From: Castor canadensis | Taxonomy: Eukaryota; Chordata; Mammalia; Rodentia; Castoridae | DNA: 64,000 nt | Direction: 5' to 3' | Assembly: GCF_047511655.1 (NCBI RefSeq) | Contig: NC_133392.1 | Location: 20,536,001-20,600,000, forward strand | Shown: one piece after another, positions 1-13,900 of the stretch | How the letters are laid out: each line of letters starts with the position of its first letter | Position numbering within the stretch: position 1 is the stretch's first letter | The notes under the pieces: model-generated | Databases searched by the model: none | Told to the model about the DNA's origin: nothing | What the model saw: the letters and a program-made list of their open reading frames with translations, nothing else | Translations under genes and position numbers: made by a program

Positions 1-906
1 TGAGTCAGTCCCTTTTAAGACCTGTGGTTTTTGTGGCTACAGTTGCCCTAACCACCATTGCCCATTGTATTCACCTCAGTGGGAGCTGTCTGTATTGCCA
101 CAGACCATCACCTCTACCAATGGCCTGTTGCTGTCTTCTCTTGCACCTACTGTTGTTGCCACTACCTTTTATCATACCCTGACATTGGTTTTATATTGGG
201 AGTTTCTTCATAATATCTAATAGAAGTGACAAATAACTGGCTACATTTCACCAAGGATACCAGTCAAATGTGATGGACTTGAAGGATGAGAAGAAAGGAA
301 AAAGGGAGTGTTGAGAGAGAGATGATAGGGGCAGGTGACATTGTGGAGGGTAGTAAATACAGCACTGTAGTAGAGACAGGCTGATGATGCTGATGATTCT
401 GAGAAGGCCTAATATTGCCAGTCAAGATGAGGAATATGTAGTAATGGATAGGAGGGGGTGATGAAGGTCAGAATGTAGTGATGAGGATGCAAGTTTCAGT
501 GAAGCAGAATATGTCTTTGACCAGGTCCACTTTACCTTTGATGGTTGTCAGTTTGCAGTTGAGGATTTATGCTTATCATTGGTTGTATTAACTTTATTGA
601 TGAGGTTAGAGACTGATGATGTTAATACATATGACAAGTCAGCACTGTAAACATCAAGTTGGTTCCATCAAAATTCTGAAGTTAGAATGTGCCTAAATTA
701 GAAGCCACACTCTGTAAGGAAATTAATAATCTTGAAAGTATGTTGGACTTTATCAGATATTTGCTTTTTAAAAATCTGCATGCCAAGGCTGCACTCCAGA
801 CCAATTAAATCAGAAGTTCCGCAGGTGGTTCTAATGTGCAGCCAAGGTTGAACTGTTGCTCCAAAGGAAGTTTTTATTTTTGTCTGTCTTTTCAAATGTT
901 AATCTA

Positions 907-1012
907 GCCAGGCATGGAGTATATGCCTGAAGTCCTAGCTACTCTGCTGAGGCAGTAAGATTACTTGAACCCAGGAGTTGGAGATTAGCTTGGGCAACAT
1001 AGTAAGACCTTG
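907..1012 (+). repeat. B1/Alu-like SINE
   Basis: 7SL-like body: gccaggcatggag, cctagctactctg, aacccaggagttggaga, gggcaacatagtaagac. Rather diverged. Confidence 0.75.
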
Positions 1013-1689
1013 GTTAGGAAGGCAGAAGTTCACTTGTTCAGAAATATAGTTCACAAGAATAGTAAATCTATTTTGAAACTCTTGAAAGATATCAGATGCT
1101 GCTACTCTTATGAGCAAGCTTCATATTGGATCATATGTTGGATCATATGTTGACATATAAACCAGATCAGACCAGATACTGCTGACCTCTCTTCCTCTGA
1201 TAGATGAAAAGTTATAGGCTCAATAGATTAAATAAAAGGAAAAAATAGTAGTATTCAGAGGTAGCTGAAATGCAAGGAAAATGGATTGATTCACCAACAG
1301 TTCAGTGACTTTTTGAATACTTCTGACCTTATGAGACTCCTCAGGTAGAGCCCTGGCCTGCTGCTGGAGTTGTCCTTGGTGTAGATAATGAATGGGACAC
1401 TTGTTCAAGGAGTCCTGTGATTCATACAGTACCTCATAAGGGAGTCTATTGGAGATAACCATAACAACTCAGGTATAAAAACCCAAGGTGCTGGTGGTGA
1501 TGAACAGGAAGAAGCAATGAAAATGTTGGAGAAGAACCAAGAAAAGGGATCCATCCTGAGCAGAGTGTAAGCCACAGTTAGTCAGCATGTCAACCCTTGA
1601 AGATGATCTTACTATAATTGCCTCATTAGAACTCTCCATGAGGCATTGTGCATTAGAATGTTTTTGGTTAAATAAAATCTTTTCTTATT

Positions 1690-2290
1690 TGTTTAAAAAT
1701 TGAGTAGGCAAAATCCAAAGCAGTTGCAGTACCAAATTTTGGCAAGGATATGAAGCAACAGGAAGTCTTATTCATTGCTGGTGGAAGTGTAGAATAATAC
1801 AGCCATTTTGGAAGACAGTTCCTTACTAAACTACATAAACCATTACCATCCAATCCAGCAGTCACACTCCTTGATATTTACTCAAATGACTTAAAATCTT
1901 GCATTGACACAAAAACCTGAAAGTGAATGTTTTATAGCACCTCTATTCATAATTACTAAAACTTAGAAGCAACCTATGTCTTTCAGTAGGTGAATGGATA
2001 AATAAGTTACAGTATACCCAGACATTGGAATATTATTCAGGACTAAATAGGAATGAGCTATCAAATCATGAAATCTTAAATGTATAAAACTGAGAGAAAG
2101 AAGCCAATTTGACAAGGCTTCCTACTATATGAGTCAAACCATATGACTATATGACATCCTGAAAAGACAGGGTTAGGAGGATGAATAGGTTGAGTACAGA
2201 AGACTTTTAGGGCAGTGAAATACATAATTCTATAATGGGGGATATATATCATTATACATTTGTCAAAACCCATAGAATTTACAATACCAA
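1690..2290 (+). mobile_element. old L1 fragment (ORF2 end / 3' region)
   Basis: The sequence follows the usual L1 order: ttcattgctggtggaagtg, gcaacctatgtctttcag, taggtgaatggataaat, then the 'attattcag' stretch. It is heavily mutated and therefore old. Confidence 0.7.
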
Positions 2291-2408
2291 GAGTGAGGTG
2301 AGGAGTAAGCTATGGGGACTTTGTGTAATAATAATTTTGGGGTTCATTCATTGATTGTAACAAAAGTACCACTCTGGTGGGGGATGCTGATAGTGGTAGA
2401 GGTTGTTG

Positions 2409-2448
2409 GTGTGTGTGCGTGCACGCGTGTGTGTGTGTGTGTGTGTGT
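2409..2448. repeat. (GT)n microsatellite
   Basis: Interrupted GT run, with gtgcacgcgtgtg in its middle, in presumed intron 1. Confidence 0.9.
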
Positions 2449-2553
2449 ATGTTGTGGCAGGAACTATGTGGGAGCTCTGTACTTTATGCTTAATTTTGCT
2501 GTGGACCTGTAACTGCTCTTAAAGGTAAAATCTATTTATAAAGAAGTTGACAA

Positions 2554-2835
2554 GCCAGGCCCTGTGGCATGGGCCTATAATCCCAACATTTGGGAGGCTG
2601 GAGTAGAAGGGTCATGAATTTGTAGCCAATGTAGGCTACATAGTAAGTTCATAACCAATCAAGGCTACATAGCAAGACCTAGTGTAAAAACCCAATTAAA
2701 AGAAAGAAAGAAAGAAAGAAAAGACTCAATATTGTACCGTGAATTTTTCTTTTATGATACTGGGGTTTTTTTGAACTCAGGGCCTTGTGCTTGCTAGGCA
2801 AGGTGCTTACTGCTTGAACTACACTCCAGCCCTCT
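2554..2835. repeat. B1-like SINE (+) with (GAAA)n tail next to an ID-like SINE (-)
   Basis: 2554-2723 reads forward (gccaggccctgtggcatgg, tttgggaggctgg, ggctacatagcaagacc) and ends in GAAA units. 2755-2835 reads in reverse (actggggtttttttgaac, cttgctaggcaaggtgc). Confidence 0.7.
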
Positions 2836-3789
2836 ACTGTGAATTTTAATCGTGTAGTTTTGTGTTAGTTAGTTTTGTATGGGTGTGGTAAATATGTATG
2901 ATCACTACTCTATATTGACTGTTTGTGAAGTCCTTTTGTTACATAACCATTGGACTATAGCTACGATGTTTATCAGAACGATTAACTGATATATATCAGT
3001 ATTGAGAAAAGGTTTTCTTAAAGAACCAACTAAAGTGGTTAAGCTAGGTGGTGTCATCTGTGCCTTTGCCATATAGAAATAGAGTTTCTTGTTCTCACTA
3101 GCATGCAGTACCCTTTTGCTTTTGACTACATTGGTAAAAGAATTCCTCCTGGGACCATATTTAATGCCCATACATTTCTTTTTAAGGATTTTTGTTTTTC
3201 TTTTCCTGTTTTGCGTTTTGTAGAGCTGGTGATTCTGGTTTTATTGAGCTAATAGGGTCTTCTGGGCCCCTGGGACTTCTTGGAGCTCAGTTTGAACCTT
3301 GTGTCTAATTTACCCTATCATATTTTACAGAAGTGAACCCAGCACTGAGGTTCACAGGTAGTGCTGTTCACTGCAGCGAAAGATTTAAGACTTTTAACTG
3401 CTGGTAGACTGAGCTTTCTCCTCCAAATGTGTGCTTAACTGGTTAAAAAAAAGTTTATAAACCATGCTTCTTTTAAAGCAGACAAACTTAAGAAGCAGAA
3501 AATCACCAGAAGAAGAAAACAATCACTCCAAATATACTTACTCCAGGGTAACCACTGTTAACACTTGGGTGATTGTCTTTCTGGAAACTTCAATTACAAT
3601 TTTAAATAAATAAAAAGGGTCTATATGTATTTTGTAACCTGTCTTTAATTATTCTTATCTAGGCATCTTTTTCTAGGTCTGTATAACTTTTTAGTTCTTA
3701 GTGTGTTGTAGTATATAGAGTATATAGAATAGTTTATTTAACCAATCATATGTTTCCTCCCATTTTTTAGCTATTGTAAATGAAGATCA

Positions 3790-3846
3790 ACACATATATA
3801 TATACATATACATATTTATATATAAATATATATATATAAATTTATA

Positions 3847-3900
<54 letters not shown>
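3790..3900. repeat. long (TA)n microsatellite
   Basis: About 110 bp of TA-rich repeat, the last 45 bases pure TA, about 300 bp upstream of the exon holding the start codon. Confidence 0.95.
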
Positions 3901-3903
<3 letters not shown>

Positions 3904-4195
3904 TTTATCTCTTGAATAAAGTCCTTGATGTGAAACAGGAACATATCCATTTGGAAATGAGTCTTAGTGACTAAAATTTTCTTGCCACATGACTATTTGG
4001 AAGTAGTATTTAAGAACTGCAAACATGAGTGTTTCTGGCAGCTGTGGGGTTGGTCTGGTGCTGGGGTGGTCAGTTTGAAGACACAGCTGGGAGTGTGGCA
4101 GAACTTGGAGAGTGCCTCTTTCTGGCTGGCTTTGAATTGGGCATTGAATTGGAGGGGACAGGCTGGCTTTGGAACAAACTCTCCTGTTGTTGCAG

Positions 4196-7100
4196 ACAGA
4201 AGAATGGCTCCAAAGGTGACTTCAGAGCTACTTCGGCAGCTGAGACAAGCTATGAGGAACTCTGAGTACGTGACAGAACCAATCCAGGCCTACATCATCC
4301 CATCGGGCGATGCTCACCAGGTACTGAGTAGAGATGGGCTGAGGATGGAACTCAACAGCTTCCTTTCTTTTCAGTCTTCCTCTCATCCCTAATGTGTATG
4401 TAGAATTCTATCGTCAACTCACAACCGAGCACATCTGGCGCTTGACACAGGGATCTGTCTCATTGCATGCCTGTAGGTTTGGCCCTTGCTTGTTTGTTTC
4501 TAGTGAATTTAGCCAATTTGCAATAGATTGGGAAAGAATTAAGGGGCAGAAGTTCTGGACCTTTTTGTTAGTCATACACTCCATGCCATCTCCTCTACTA
4601 TACCCTGCCCCTAAGAGAATTGTCTTCCCTTCCTCCCTTCTGCTCACCCAAATAGTCCTATTCCTCTAGCATGGCCAGAACAGCAGGAAGAAGGTTATCA
4701 CGGCACTGTACCCTAGCAGTAATTAGAGATACTGAATTCTGTTGCTGCCTCTTTGGAAGCAACTCAACGAGTGCCCCTTCCTTCTGAGAACACCAGTTAT
4801 CCAAATAGGGGAGAGTTGGATTTGGAGAGGCAGAGACCTCATTCGATAGGGCTGAAGAGGTCAGGAGGACCAGCAGATTCTGACACCCATTTGGAGGTGA
4901 TCAAGTTAGCAAGTACCTACACTGTGGTCATGGTACTGTAGGGTTATAAAAATTGGATTCCTGCCTTCGGTATGGTTAAGGGTTAGTGAGAGATGAAGCA
5001 ATATACAAAGTGCTAGTCTTCCACAGAGACATGTGTATATATTTTTCTAGCCTTTGCTTATGTGAAACCTCTACCTTAGGTGCTGTACATGACACAAAGA
5101 TGAGAATTGTTCATGGTCACAAGAAGCAAACAGTTTTTAGTAGTGGAGTTAAGATATGCATACACATCTGTGTTACAAGGTAGAACACAGTAACTGCAAT
5201 TGAGAGAATTTGGACGGGGAAAGTTTGAGGGTGGGATGGGAGGATGATGGAGGACTTCATGGGGCAGGAAGCAGCCTTTGAAGTAGACCTTGAAGGATGG
5301 GTAGAGTTTGGATACAGGTGGGATTGGAGTATGAGGGAATGAGTTCTAGGCAGGAGGATTAGTAGGAGCAAAGGCAGAGAAGCACGAAACTTTGCTTCTC
5401 GGAAACAATGTGATGAGTTTCCTTGGCAAGAACCCAGGAAAATAAAAAGCAATAGTAGGAAATAGGCTGGTGTTTTCGAATACTTCAGTTGCAGGTGACA
5501 GGAACTGCCTTAAGGCACTCTGAGCAATAAAAATGCTCTGTAAAGGTTTAGGGGTGGGAGCACTATGTTGGCATGACAGTGCCAACAGCACTATGTAGGT
5601 TGTCAGTGGTGGCTTCTGGAGTTATTTCTGCCAGGGCCTCCCGCAGGGTGTCCTGTGCACCCTCTGGATGGGAATGCCGCTGGTCCTGAGGACAAACTAG
5701 ATGGGGAGGACTTCCAACTCTTGCTACACATCTGTTTCTTGGTCAAGAAGGCAGGTGGTATAAACCTGACAACTCCCATGTTTCTATTTCTTTATGTCCT
5801 TCTTTTAAGATATCAGATTGAGCTAGAACCTTAATCCCAAACCCAGAGTCCAAAGTGAGAACCTGATCGGTATAAATCCTCCATTCTGGCTACTCTGTAT
5901 GTGTGTGTGTGTGTATGTGTGTCTATGTGTGACAGAGGGGAGTGGAGAAACACACATGTGGAGCACACACAAGTGATGGAGGGGTTGGCAGATGAAGGCA
6001 TTATTGTAAGCAAAGCAAAGATCCCAAAAGATGTCTATTCTGATATTTAGAAGTGCTCCCCTAATTATGGTCTATGGCATTCCTGTTGTGTCTTATAAGA
6101 TGTTCTGCAAAAAATGGATTCAGTGGGCTAGGAAATACTAAAATGAGCTGATTTTTTTTTTTAAATTGTGGTGGAAAACATACATAAAATCAACCATCAT
6201 AACCACTTAAAAATATACAGTACTGGAGTGTTAATGATGCGTACACATTGCTGTGCAGCTGGTCTCCAGAGGTTTTCCATCTTGCTATACCCATTAAACA
6301 GCAGCTCCCTGTCTCCTCCTCCTCCCTGCCCCTTGTAACCACCATTCTACTTCCTGTTCCTAATAGTTTTCTACTTTAGATACTTCATGTAATTCGAAGC
6401 ATACAGTATTTGTCTTTTTTGTGACAGGCTTATTTGACTTCCCATAATGACCTCAGGGTTTGTGTGCATATGACAAGGACCACAGGCGTAAGGTGATAAT
6501 TTATGTTTTTTTCCTTTTCTTTCCCTCCTTTCCTCTCTTTCCCTCCCCTTTTCTTTTCTTTTTTCTTAAACAGGGTCTGTAGTGTAGCCCTGACTGGCTT
6601 CAAACTCCTGATCCTTCTGCCTCAGCTTCCGAAGAGCTGAGATTATAGGCATGAGCTGCTACACCTGACCAACTCAATGTTTTATTTTGTATTTGACAGT
6701 TTAGTAACTGCAGGATTTCTCAGGGCCTTCAATGTGCTGATGTGCACTGAGTAACTCTAAGAAGGGAATAAAGTATTCAGCGTTTTCCAGACTTAAAATG
6801 TTTATGGAATTTCCACAGTTATAGTGGGTGGAGTTGGGAAGACTAGTGTCCCATGGAATACCTTTGATGATCCGTGATCGTACTTTCAGACTGTAATGGG
6901 TTAGAACTTGCTCCTGAAGGCGGTGAGAGTGAGGAGAGGTGAGTGTGTGGAGAGGAGAGCCCTCTGATGATGAGGACTTGCACATTGAGGAAGATGAAGG
7001 GGAGATGAGCAAGTACAAGGTCTGTTGAGGGCACAGCCCACTGGTTGTTCAGTGTGGCTGTGCATAGGAAAGTAGACTGTTGAGCTGGGAAGGGATTTGT

Positions 7101-7914
7101 GGCATGTGAAGAGGCCATGAAGGGTGCTATGTGAATGCTAGATTTAGGAGGCAGTGGGAAGGTGAGGGTAGAGGTTTGGTTTTAGGGTTGGGTTTGGTAA
7201 TAGAATCCTTGCATTCATCTGTGTGCACTAGAATAGACAGAGAAGATTCACCAAGTTCTTAGGAACCACATTTTCATTTTCAGTAAGGACGGGATAAGTA
7301 GTCTTAGTTGTGTTTCCCACAGGAATTTTTTCTTTCTGCCTGGGGCCCTCTGATGTGCTCTTTGCTGCCTCCTGTCTGTCCCAGCCTTTGTGCTTGGGCT
7401 TTATGTTACATTGGTTCTGTGGAGTTCACCAGTGGTGGTTTTTAGTTTCTGCCTTTCAAACGGCAAGCTGTAGGGCTGATTTGACTGCAGCCATCCTATC
7501 TCAGTATTGGGCAGGATGGTGGTGCCTGATATGGGAGCATGTTCTGTGCATCCCTGGCACTGTTTTGTAAGATTAGTACTCTGCAATGGGCTTTATAGTC
7601 TGTTCTGGAGTCCCAGCTAATGACTCCTCATAGATCTACTTTATTTGTGAACATTTACCTCCATGACAGTCCTCATTGTCCAGAAACATTTGACCTATGG
7701 TGCCACTTGAATTAAAAGTTGAAAATTTTTGGTTAAGGCTGTGTTTGGAGGCCTTATAGTCTTTATATTTTAGTTTTAGTTTTCTTCTGCTTGGGGTTAG
7801 GATACAATCTGTACGGTCCATATGTTTACTATTAGGGAACATTCTTGTAGCCAAGCTAAGCCAAGTTTGTCTTGATAATCTTAAACCTGGGTGCTATTCT
7901 CAAGTAACTTTTCC

Positions 7915-7970
<56 letters not shown>

Positions 7971-10900
7971 ACCATAAAGCTGATTTTTTTATTCCCTGAG
8001 TTGAAAAATTTTTCTGCTACACATTAGGTGTGGCCTAATACATCCAAAGCAGTTCTGCTTGGGAATGGCAGTGAGGCTGGTCAAGCCACCGAGGTGTGCC
8101 TGGCTTTCCCTCTGCTCTTCTCCTCCTGCTTATGATCCTGGAATATCAGAATTTGATGGCTTCTCCATTTATGAGGAGACTAAGTCTTTTAGCTTAGCAG
8201 TGTCCTAAAAATGCCAAAAGTCAAGCTTGCCCAATGTGTATTGTCACTTATCACAGAAGTTGCTATTAGATTTCACTAGCTTATATTCTTGTACCTTTGC
8301 TGTCCTTCTGTCTTCACTGCTGTTTCTATTTAACTGGCATTTCTGTGGTTGTAGCTTAGTTGTACATCTTTGCATATGTGGGGGAAGTTGTGTTTTGTTT
8401 ATTTGTTACATCTTTTCTGATTACCTGCTAAGTACTGGGCAAATGCAAAAGCAGGTGGTTAATGTTTAGGTAAGTTTAGAGACTATCTGGGTTCAGATGC
8501 CAGAGTTGTCACTTTCTAGTTGTGCACTCCTCTACCACTTGAGCCATGTCCCTAGTCCTTTTGCTTTTAGTTTGCTTTTCATATAGGGTCTCATGCTTTT
8601 GCCCAGGTGGGCCTCAGACTATGATCCTCTTACCTTTGTCTCCCGAGGATTATAAGTATGCACCACCACTCCTGGTCCCTGTTGCCATCAGACTCTCTGA
8701 GCCTCAGTTTTCGTATCATGAAAGGGGGATAGTGGCAGTTTCCACTCATAAGGCTGTTGTCAGGATTAATAAGTTAATAGATGCAAATGCTCAAAGCATG
8801 CTTATTTCCTGAGAAGATTCCTTATATTAACTGCTATTACCATTATTGTTACTACTATTATGAAAATTAATGAAATTCTCCTTAAAGAGATTAAAGAGTA
8901 GGTAAGACATAGTCACAAATGCTAATGTCATAGGAAAGGAGTCAGCACCATACAGTAGTAGTATGTGTTCATTCAGTCACATTAAAGAAACTGAAATTAA
9001 TGTCAATAATATATTTTACTTACCCCATTATGTAGAAAATACCATTTTAACATCATTAATATAAAAATTACAATATTTTACTTTCTTTTTTTCCATACTG
9101 TCTTCAAATACTTATAAAACATCTTAATTTAAATATGTAATTTTTATTGTATTTGATCTGTATTTAGATTTCATTAAGTTCACAGTTGAAAGAGTGAACT
9201 CAGACCCAAGTTATTCTAAACATACTTTCCAATAATTGAATCTTGAGTTTCTGTTTGAAAATTATATTTAAGTTAATTAAAGTAAAATAGTTAAATACTC
9301 TGTGTTAGTCACATTAGCTGCATTTCAAGAGCTCAGTAGCTACATGTGGCTGCAGCTTCTCTAATGGATAGCATAGGTTTACAGTGTGCAGTTTGTTAGT
9401 TGTGAGGAACTAGTTTAAGCTGTCAGGATCAAAGAAGGCTTCATGGAGGAAGTGGCATTTAAATTAGAATGTGAACAGGTTGAATTTGTGCGTGAGAGAG
9501 ACAGACAGACATAAAAGACATATCATAGGCAAGTATATGGGAATAGGAGAACAAAATATAGGCGCCTGGTCATGGCCACCCATGAGTTACCCATGCCTGG
9601 TCATGGGTGGCTTTGACCATCAGAGTCAGAAGTTTATGCTTTTGTTAATAGGGACTCATTGAGTATCTTTGAACAAGACAGTGGCATGATCAGTGGAGCA
9701 ATGTTTAATCTGGATTGGAAAAGAGAGACACTGGGAATTGAGAAACCTGTTCATAGGCTAGTGCAGGATCCTAGAGTCTGGGTAAAGAGGGCCTGGCATT
9801 AGGATCAGAGAAGAGGAGAAGGTCTGGAAGGAGAAGCTATAGAATCTGAATTGGTGGACCTTGTAGGCACGTAGCAGAGGGGTTGGGAAATTTGGGTGTG
9901 GCGCCATCAACAGAAAGAAATGGGTTCCTTGTTTCAGTTCCCATGGAGAGGAGGGCATAGATGGGTGACTCTGTTATGTGGGTTTCTGGGTCCCTGCCAG
10001 GCCTGAGAGAACACGGAGGAAGGGTTGGCTTTGTGTTTGACCTGCAAGCAGCCTTCTCAGTAATACAGAGGTTCTGTTCTCTTTGGCTCTTGCTCTTTCA
10101 TTTCAGGCTTGATTCAAAGTTGAGATTTCTACTATGGGTGGGGAAGGGAGAATGTTGGAGAAGTGAAGGGGAATCTTGAATTCTATCCTTTGTGTACTTT
10201 CCAAAGCACAAATACACACGCCCACACACTGTTCCCTGCTGAAGAGAAAGAGAACGTACCCCAAATGCATGATTATGCAAGGATTTGGCACTGCAGTGGT
10301 CTGCTTCTGTCTGTCCTCTGCTGCTTTAAGGGTTTCTTTTTTTTAACCCCAGAAGGAGAATGATGGTATAATGAATTTGGATCCAGGGGAACTTTTACAT
10401 TAGTAAGAAAATTGTCCATTTTCTATGCTAAATCCGAATGCTTTCATGTGCTAAGTCAGACACAGATTTGTGGGCACTGCTGACTCTACACCAGAAGCAT
10501 CATCAGTTGGGCCAGAACTGCGCTAGCAATTCCTTTTGGAAATCCTAGTTCCCCCTTTTCTCTATCTGAAAGGCCCCGTGTTCTGCTCTTGGACTTGGCT
10601 GAGTCAAAGGGTCAAGTTTTTTTGGGCTGACTCTGCCAATATGAGTTGTTGGCTGTTTGTTGTTCCTCCTGCTGGAAGACATGAATCAAATTTTCGTAAA
10701 CTCTTTGGACCCTTATCCCTTCCTTCTGGAGTCAGCTTCCTGTTTTGTTTGCTATTTCTTAGAGGCTTTCTCTTGGTATGGCAAAGTGATTTTATATACT
10801 GTCTTAATTAGAGTAATGCAAGTGGTGGTAACATGCCTTTAAGTGTCAGTGACTTGGTGCTATTATCCTGTAGTATAGAGTAGATATTCCTTGGTGGTGG

Positions 10901-13900
10901 GGGGTTTTCTTCCACTAGGAGAGAAAGTGATCCAGGCTCTTCTGGTGGTGCCACCATTCTAGCTGGCAGAAAGAGGAAGACTCTGGAGAAGGCACACCCA
11001 TTTTTAACTGCCCTGAGCCAGACATCACTTCCCATCTACATTCTATTGGTAAGAGCTAGTCATATGACCCCACCTAGAGGCAAGGGGCCTGGTAAATAAA
11101 GTCCTGGCTGGGGCTGACACTCTCCAGTGATTCTTCCATTCTGAGGTAGGATCCTGAGGGTTTGGACAGCTGTATGTTCTCCTTACGAGAGATGAAGAAA
11201 ATGCCAAAGGCTGGCTGTTACCCTAATGTGGGACAGCCTGTCCTCTGGTACTCCTGTGGACAGGCAGCCGTTTATTTATTCAGTTTCATTTGTGTGTTGA
11301 GAACTTGGTATGTTTGATGCACATGCTGGACTCATGGCTTATGGGAATGGAGGGTCAGGGAAGAGGGAAATGTCACGCCAGTATGAGCTCTGATAACTTT
11401 AATCTTGCTTACGTTGACATTGGCCATCAGTCATCCTTGCCCTTCTACCTGTTTGTGGCCATGTTGACCACTCTTTTTAAAACCCAGTTCTGGTCACATT
11501 TTCACTTTCTCTTCCGCCTTTAGTGTCTCCCTAGAACTTGTATGTTTGGGGTCTTCGACCGTATCTTCAGACTGCTATTCCAGAAATCTCTGCTGTTGCT
11601 CCTGTGAACTTCCTGCCCCTGTTATCAAGCTAGGTGGCTCATTGCTTCCCTCCTCCCTCTTACCTCTTGTCTGGCCTTCTCAAACCTTTCCCTCTCTTTG
11701 GATTGTCCTCTTTCCCCTTCTCACCTGTCCATGTTAGCCCGAGTCAAACCTCTGAGGTTGACCTGATGGATTTTAAGGCAGATCTGAGCAGCCTTGAACT
11801 GATAGCAAATTTTGTGCTGCATAATTGGCATAGTTTATAGTGACTATTTATTAGTGCTAATATTTCATGGGATACCTGTGCTATTTTGCTGGCCACATTG
11901 TCTACTCTGAGAAGATACTTTGTTAGGTTGCCTTCAGTCAAGCTCGTTGCCTGATGCATAGTAATAAATGTGGCAGTTCATTAGTACTGAACAGGTGCTG
12001 ATGTCCACTGTAGGCATCATTATCCCTGTTTCACAGGTGAGCAAGTAGAGCCTGAGGTTTACCTAGCTGGTAAGCCAGGAGCCAGGCCTGAGTGTAGGAG
12101 CGGTTGCAAGGTCAGTGAAGGTAGAGGTAAGTAAGGGTGGGGCATACTTTGTATTCCTTGTTCCTTCTGTGCAGATTAGGTGAACACGATCTCTGTTCAA
12201 AATTAGAACAGGTTGCTTGGCAGCAAGGATGGGACTTTTAAGAGTCAGACCTGAGTTCAAATTTTGGCTCTGCCATGTATAATGGTGTACCTTGGGGAAA
12301 CAAGTCATTTATTTCTGTGAGTTTCAGTTTTGTTTTTCCATCTGTGCTGAGGAGGGTGATTCCTTCCAGACCTTCTATGGCCTTAGAATTAGAGGAAATA
12401 AGTACAGTTATTGCAACTAGTAGGTGTTGAGCCAAATATTTAGCCAATATTATTTGTTATCATGACCCAAGGAATTTATTACGTGGAGAATGCCCATGAG
12501 GATGGTCCTGTAAAATTCAGATGTGGGAGACCTCTGAAAGCTTGAGTGGTCAGAAAGCTAGGGGGAGGGGAGAAGGATGAGGGTATATTTGAGCTAGACT
12601 GTGAGAGATAACTAAGGTTTTTTTTTTTTAATTAAAGATATGCTTTAGTTGACTATGTTTTATTTATGTTGTTTAAATTAGATGTCACCATTTAAAAATG
12701 GGGTGATTTCTCATGAACACATATATTTCTAGCTTCTCCTGATATATTGAGGGTTGGCAACATGCAGCTAGCTTCCTGCATGCAGGAATCAGCTGAGTAA
12801 GAGCTGCTCTTTTTAGAAAAGACCTCCTCCCCTCGCCTGCTTGACTGATTTGGCTTTACTGCCTGCGTGTTGAGGCATTTGAGTTTGAAATCCCAGTTAT
12901 AATCCCTTCAGATCTTTTTCCTCTTATAGTTTCCTATCACTGCTATAACAAACTATGATGCTTAAAGCAACACAGCTTTGTTCTTGCTCAGTTCCAGAGG
13001 TCTGAGGTCTGTAGTGGGTCAGCAGCACTGAGTTGCTTCTGGAGACTCCAGGGAGGGTCCATTTCCTTGCCTTTTCTAGTCCCTAGGAGTGACCTGTATG
13101 CCTTGGCTCATGGCCTCTTCCTCCATCTTCATAGGGATGGGTAAGATTTTAACATAGCAAAGGGAAAAGGATTCATCTCTTCTGCTTGCTTATTTATTCT
13201 GCAAGTGTTGGTTGAGTGCCTACTGCCTGATATACAGTAGTATACCAGTGCTGTATACAGAGACAGTGACAATCACCCTGGAACCACATGGAAATTATAT
13301 TCGAGGGAGGAGTGGGGGAATAATACCATAAAAATGTTCACTAAGAAGAGAAAAATCCATAAAATGTTCTAAACAGAGTTCAAAGTGGCCAGGTGGCTGT
13401 ATTATCTGGGTAGTGGAGGCAGCCCTCTCTATGGCATTTGATTTGAAAGATGATGAGGAAGAGCTAGACTGCCATAATCACACACACACACATACACACA
13501 CACACACATATATACATGCATAGAGAGAGAGGTAGAGAGAGAGAGAGAGAAACTTTATAGAAATAAGGAAAAGCATGTGCAAAGTTCCTGAGGCAGCAGT
13601 GAGTTCAGGATATACAAAGAGCAGAAAGGCTGGTATGTCTGGTGCATTGTGACATTTGGGAGATTGGAAAGAGAGTTCCCAGAGGACAGCAGGGCCAGAT
13701 CAGGTGGTATCTTGGGGACCAGGCCAGGATTTGGATTTTCTCTTAAATGTGATAGGAAGCTGTATTAGCTTTCTTGTCACTGAAATACTTGAGAGAACAA
13801 AGTAAGGAGAGATTTATTTTGGCTCATGGCTTCAGACAGTTCAGTCCATTGTTGCGTGTCAGAACATACGGTGATGGGTGGGAGTATGTGGTGGAGCTGC

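Larger units (their letters stand above)
1..4195 (+). other. presumed intron 1 of XPNPEP1 and flanking repeats
   Basis: No promoter-like CpG island and no exon for the extended N-terminus could be found. The stretch holds a B1-like SINE, an old L1 piece (about 1690-2290), a (GT)n, another SINE pair (2554-2835) and a long (TA)n (3790-3900). The part 1-690 shows nothing I can name. Calling it intronic rests on the acceptor at 4194-4195 and the missing first exon. Confidence 0.6.

Noticed and set aside
12930..13180. Sequence like the start of an LTR or DNA-transposon repeat (ctgctataacaaactatg...)
   Set aside because: It resembles a common mammalian repeat opening, but I could not assign a family or find boundaries.
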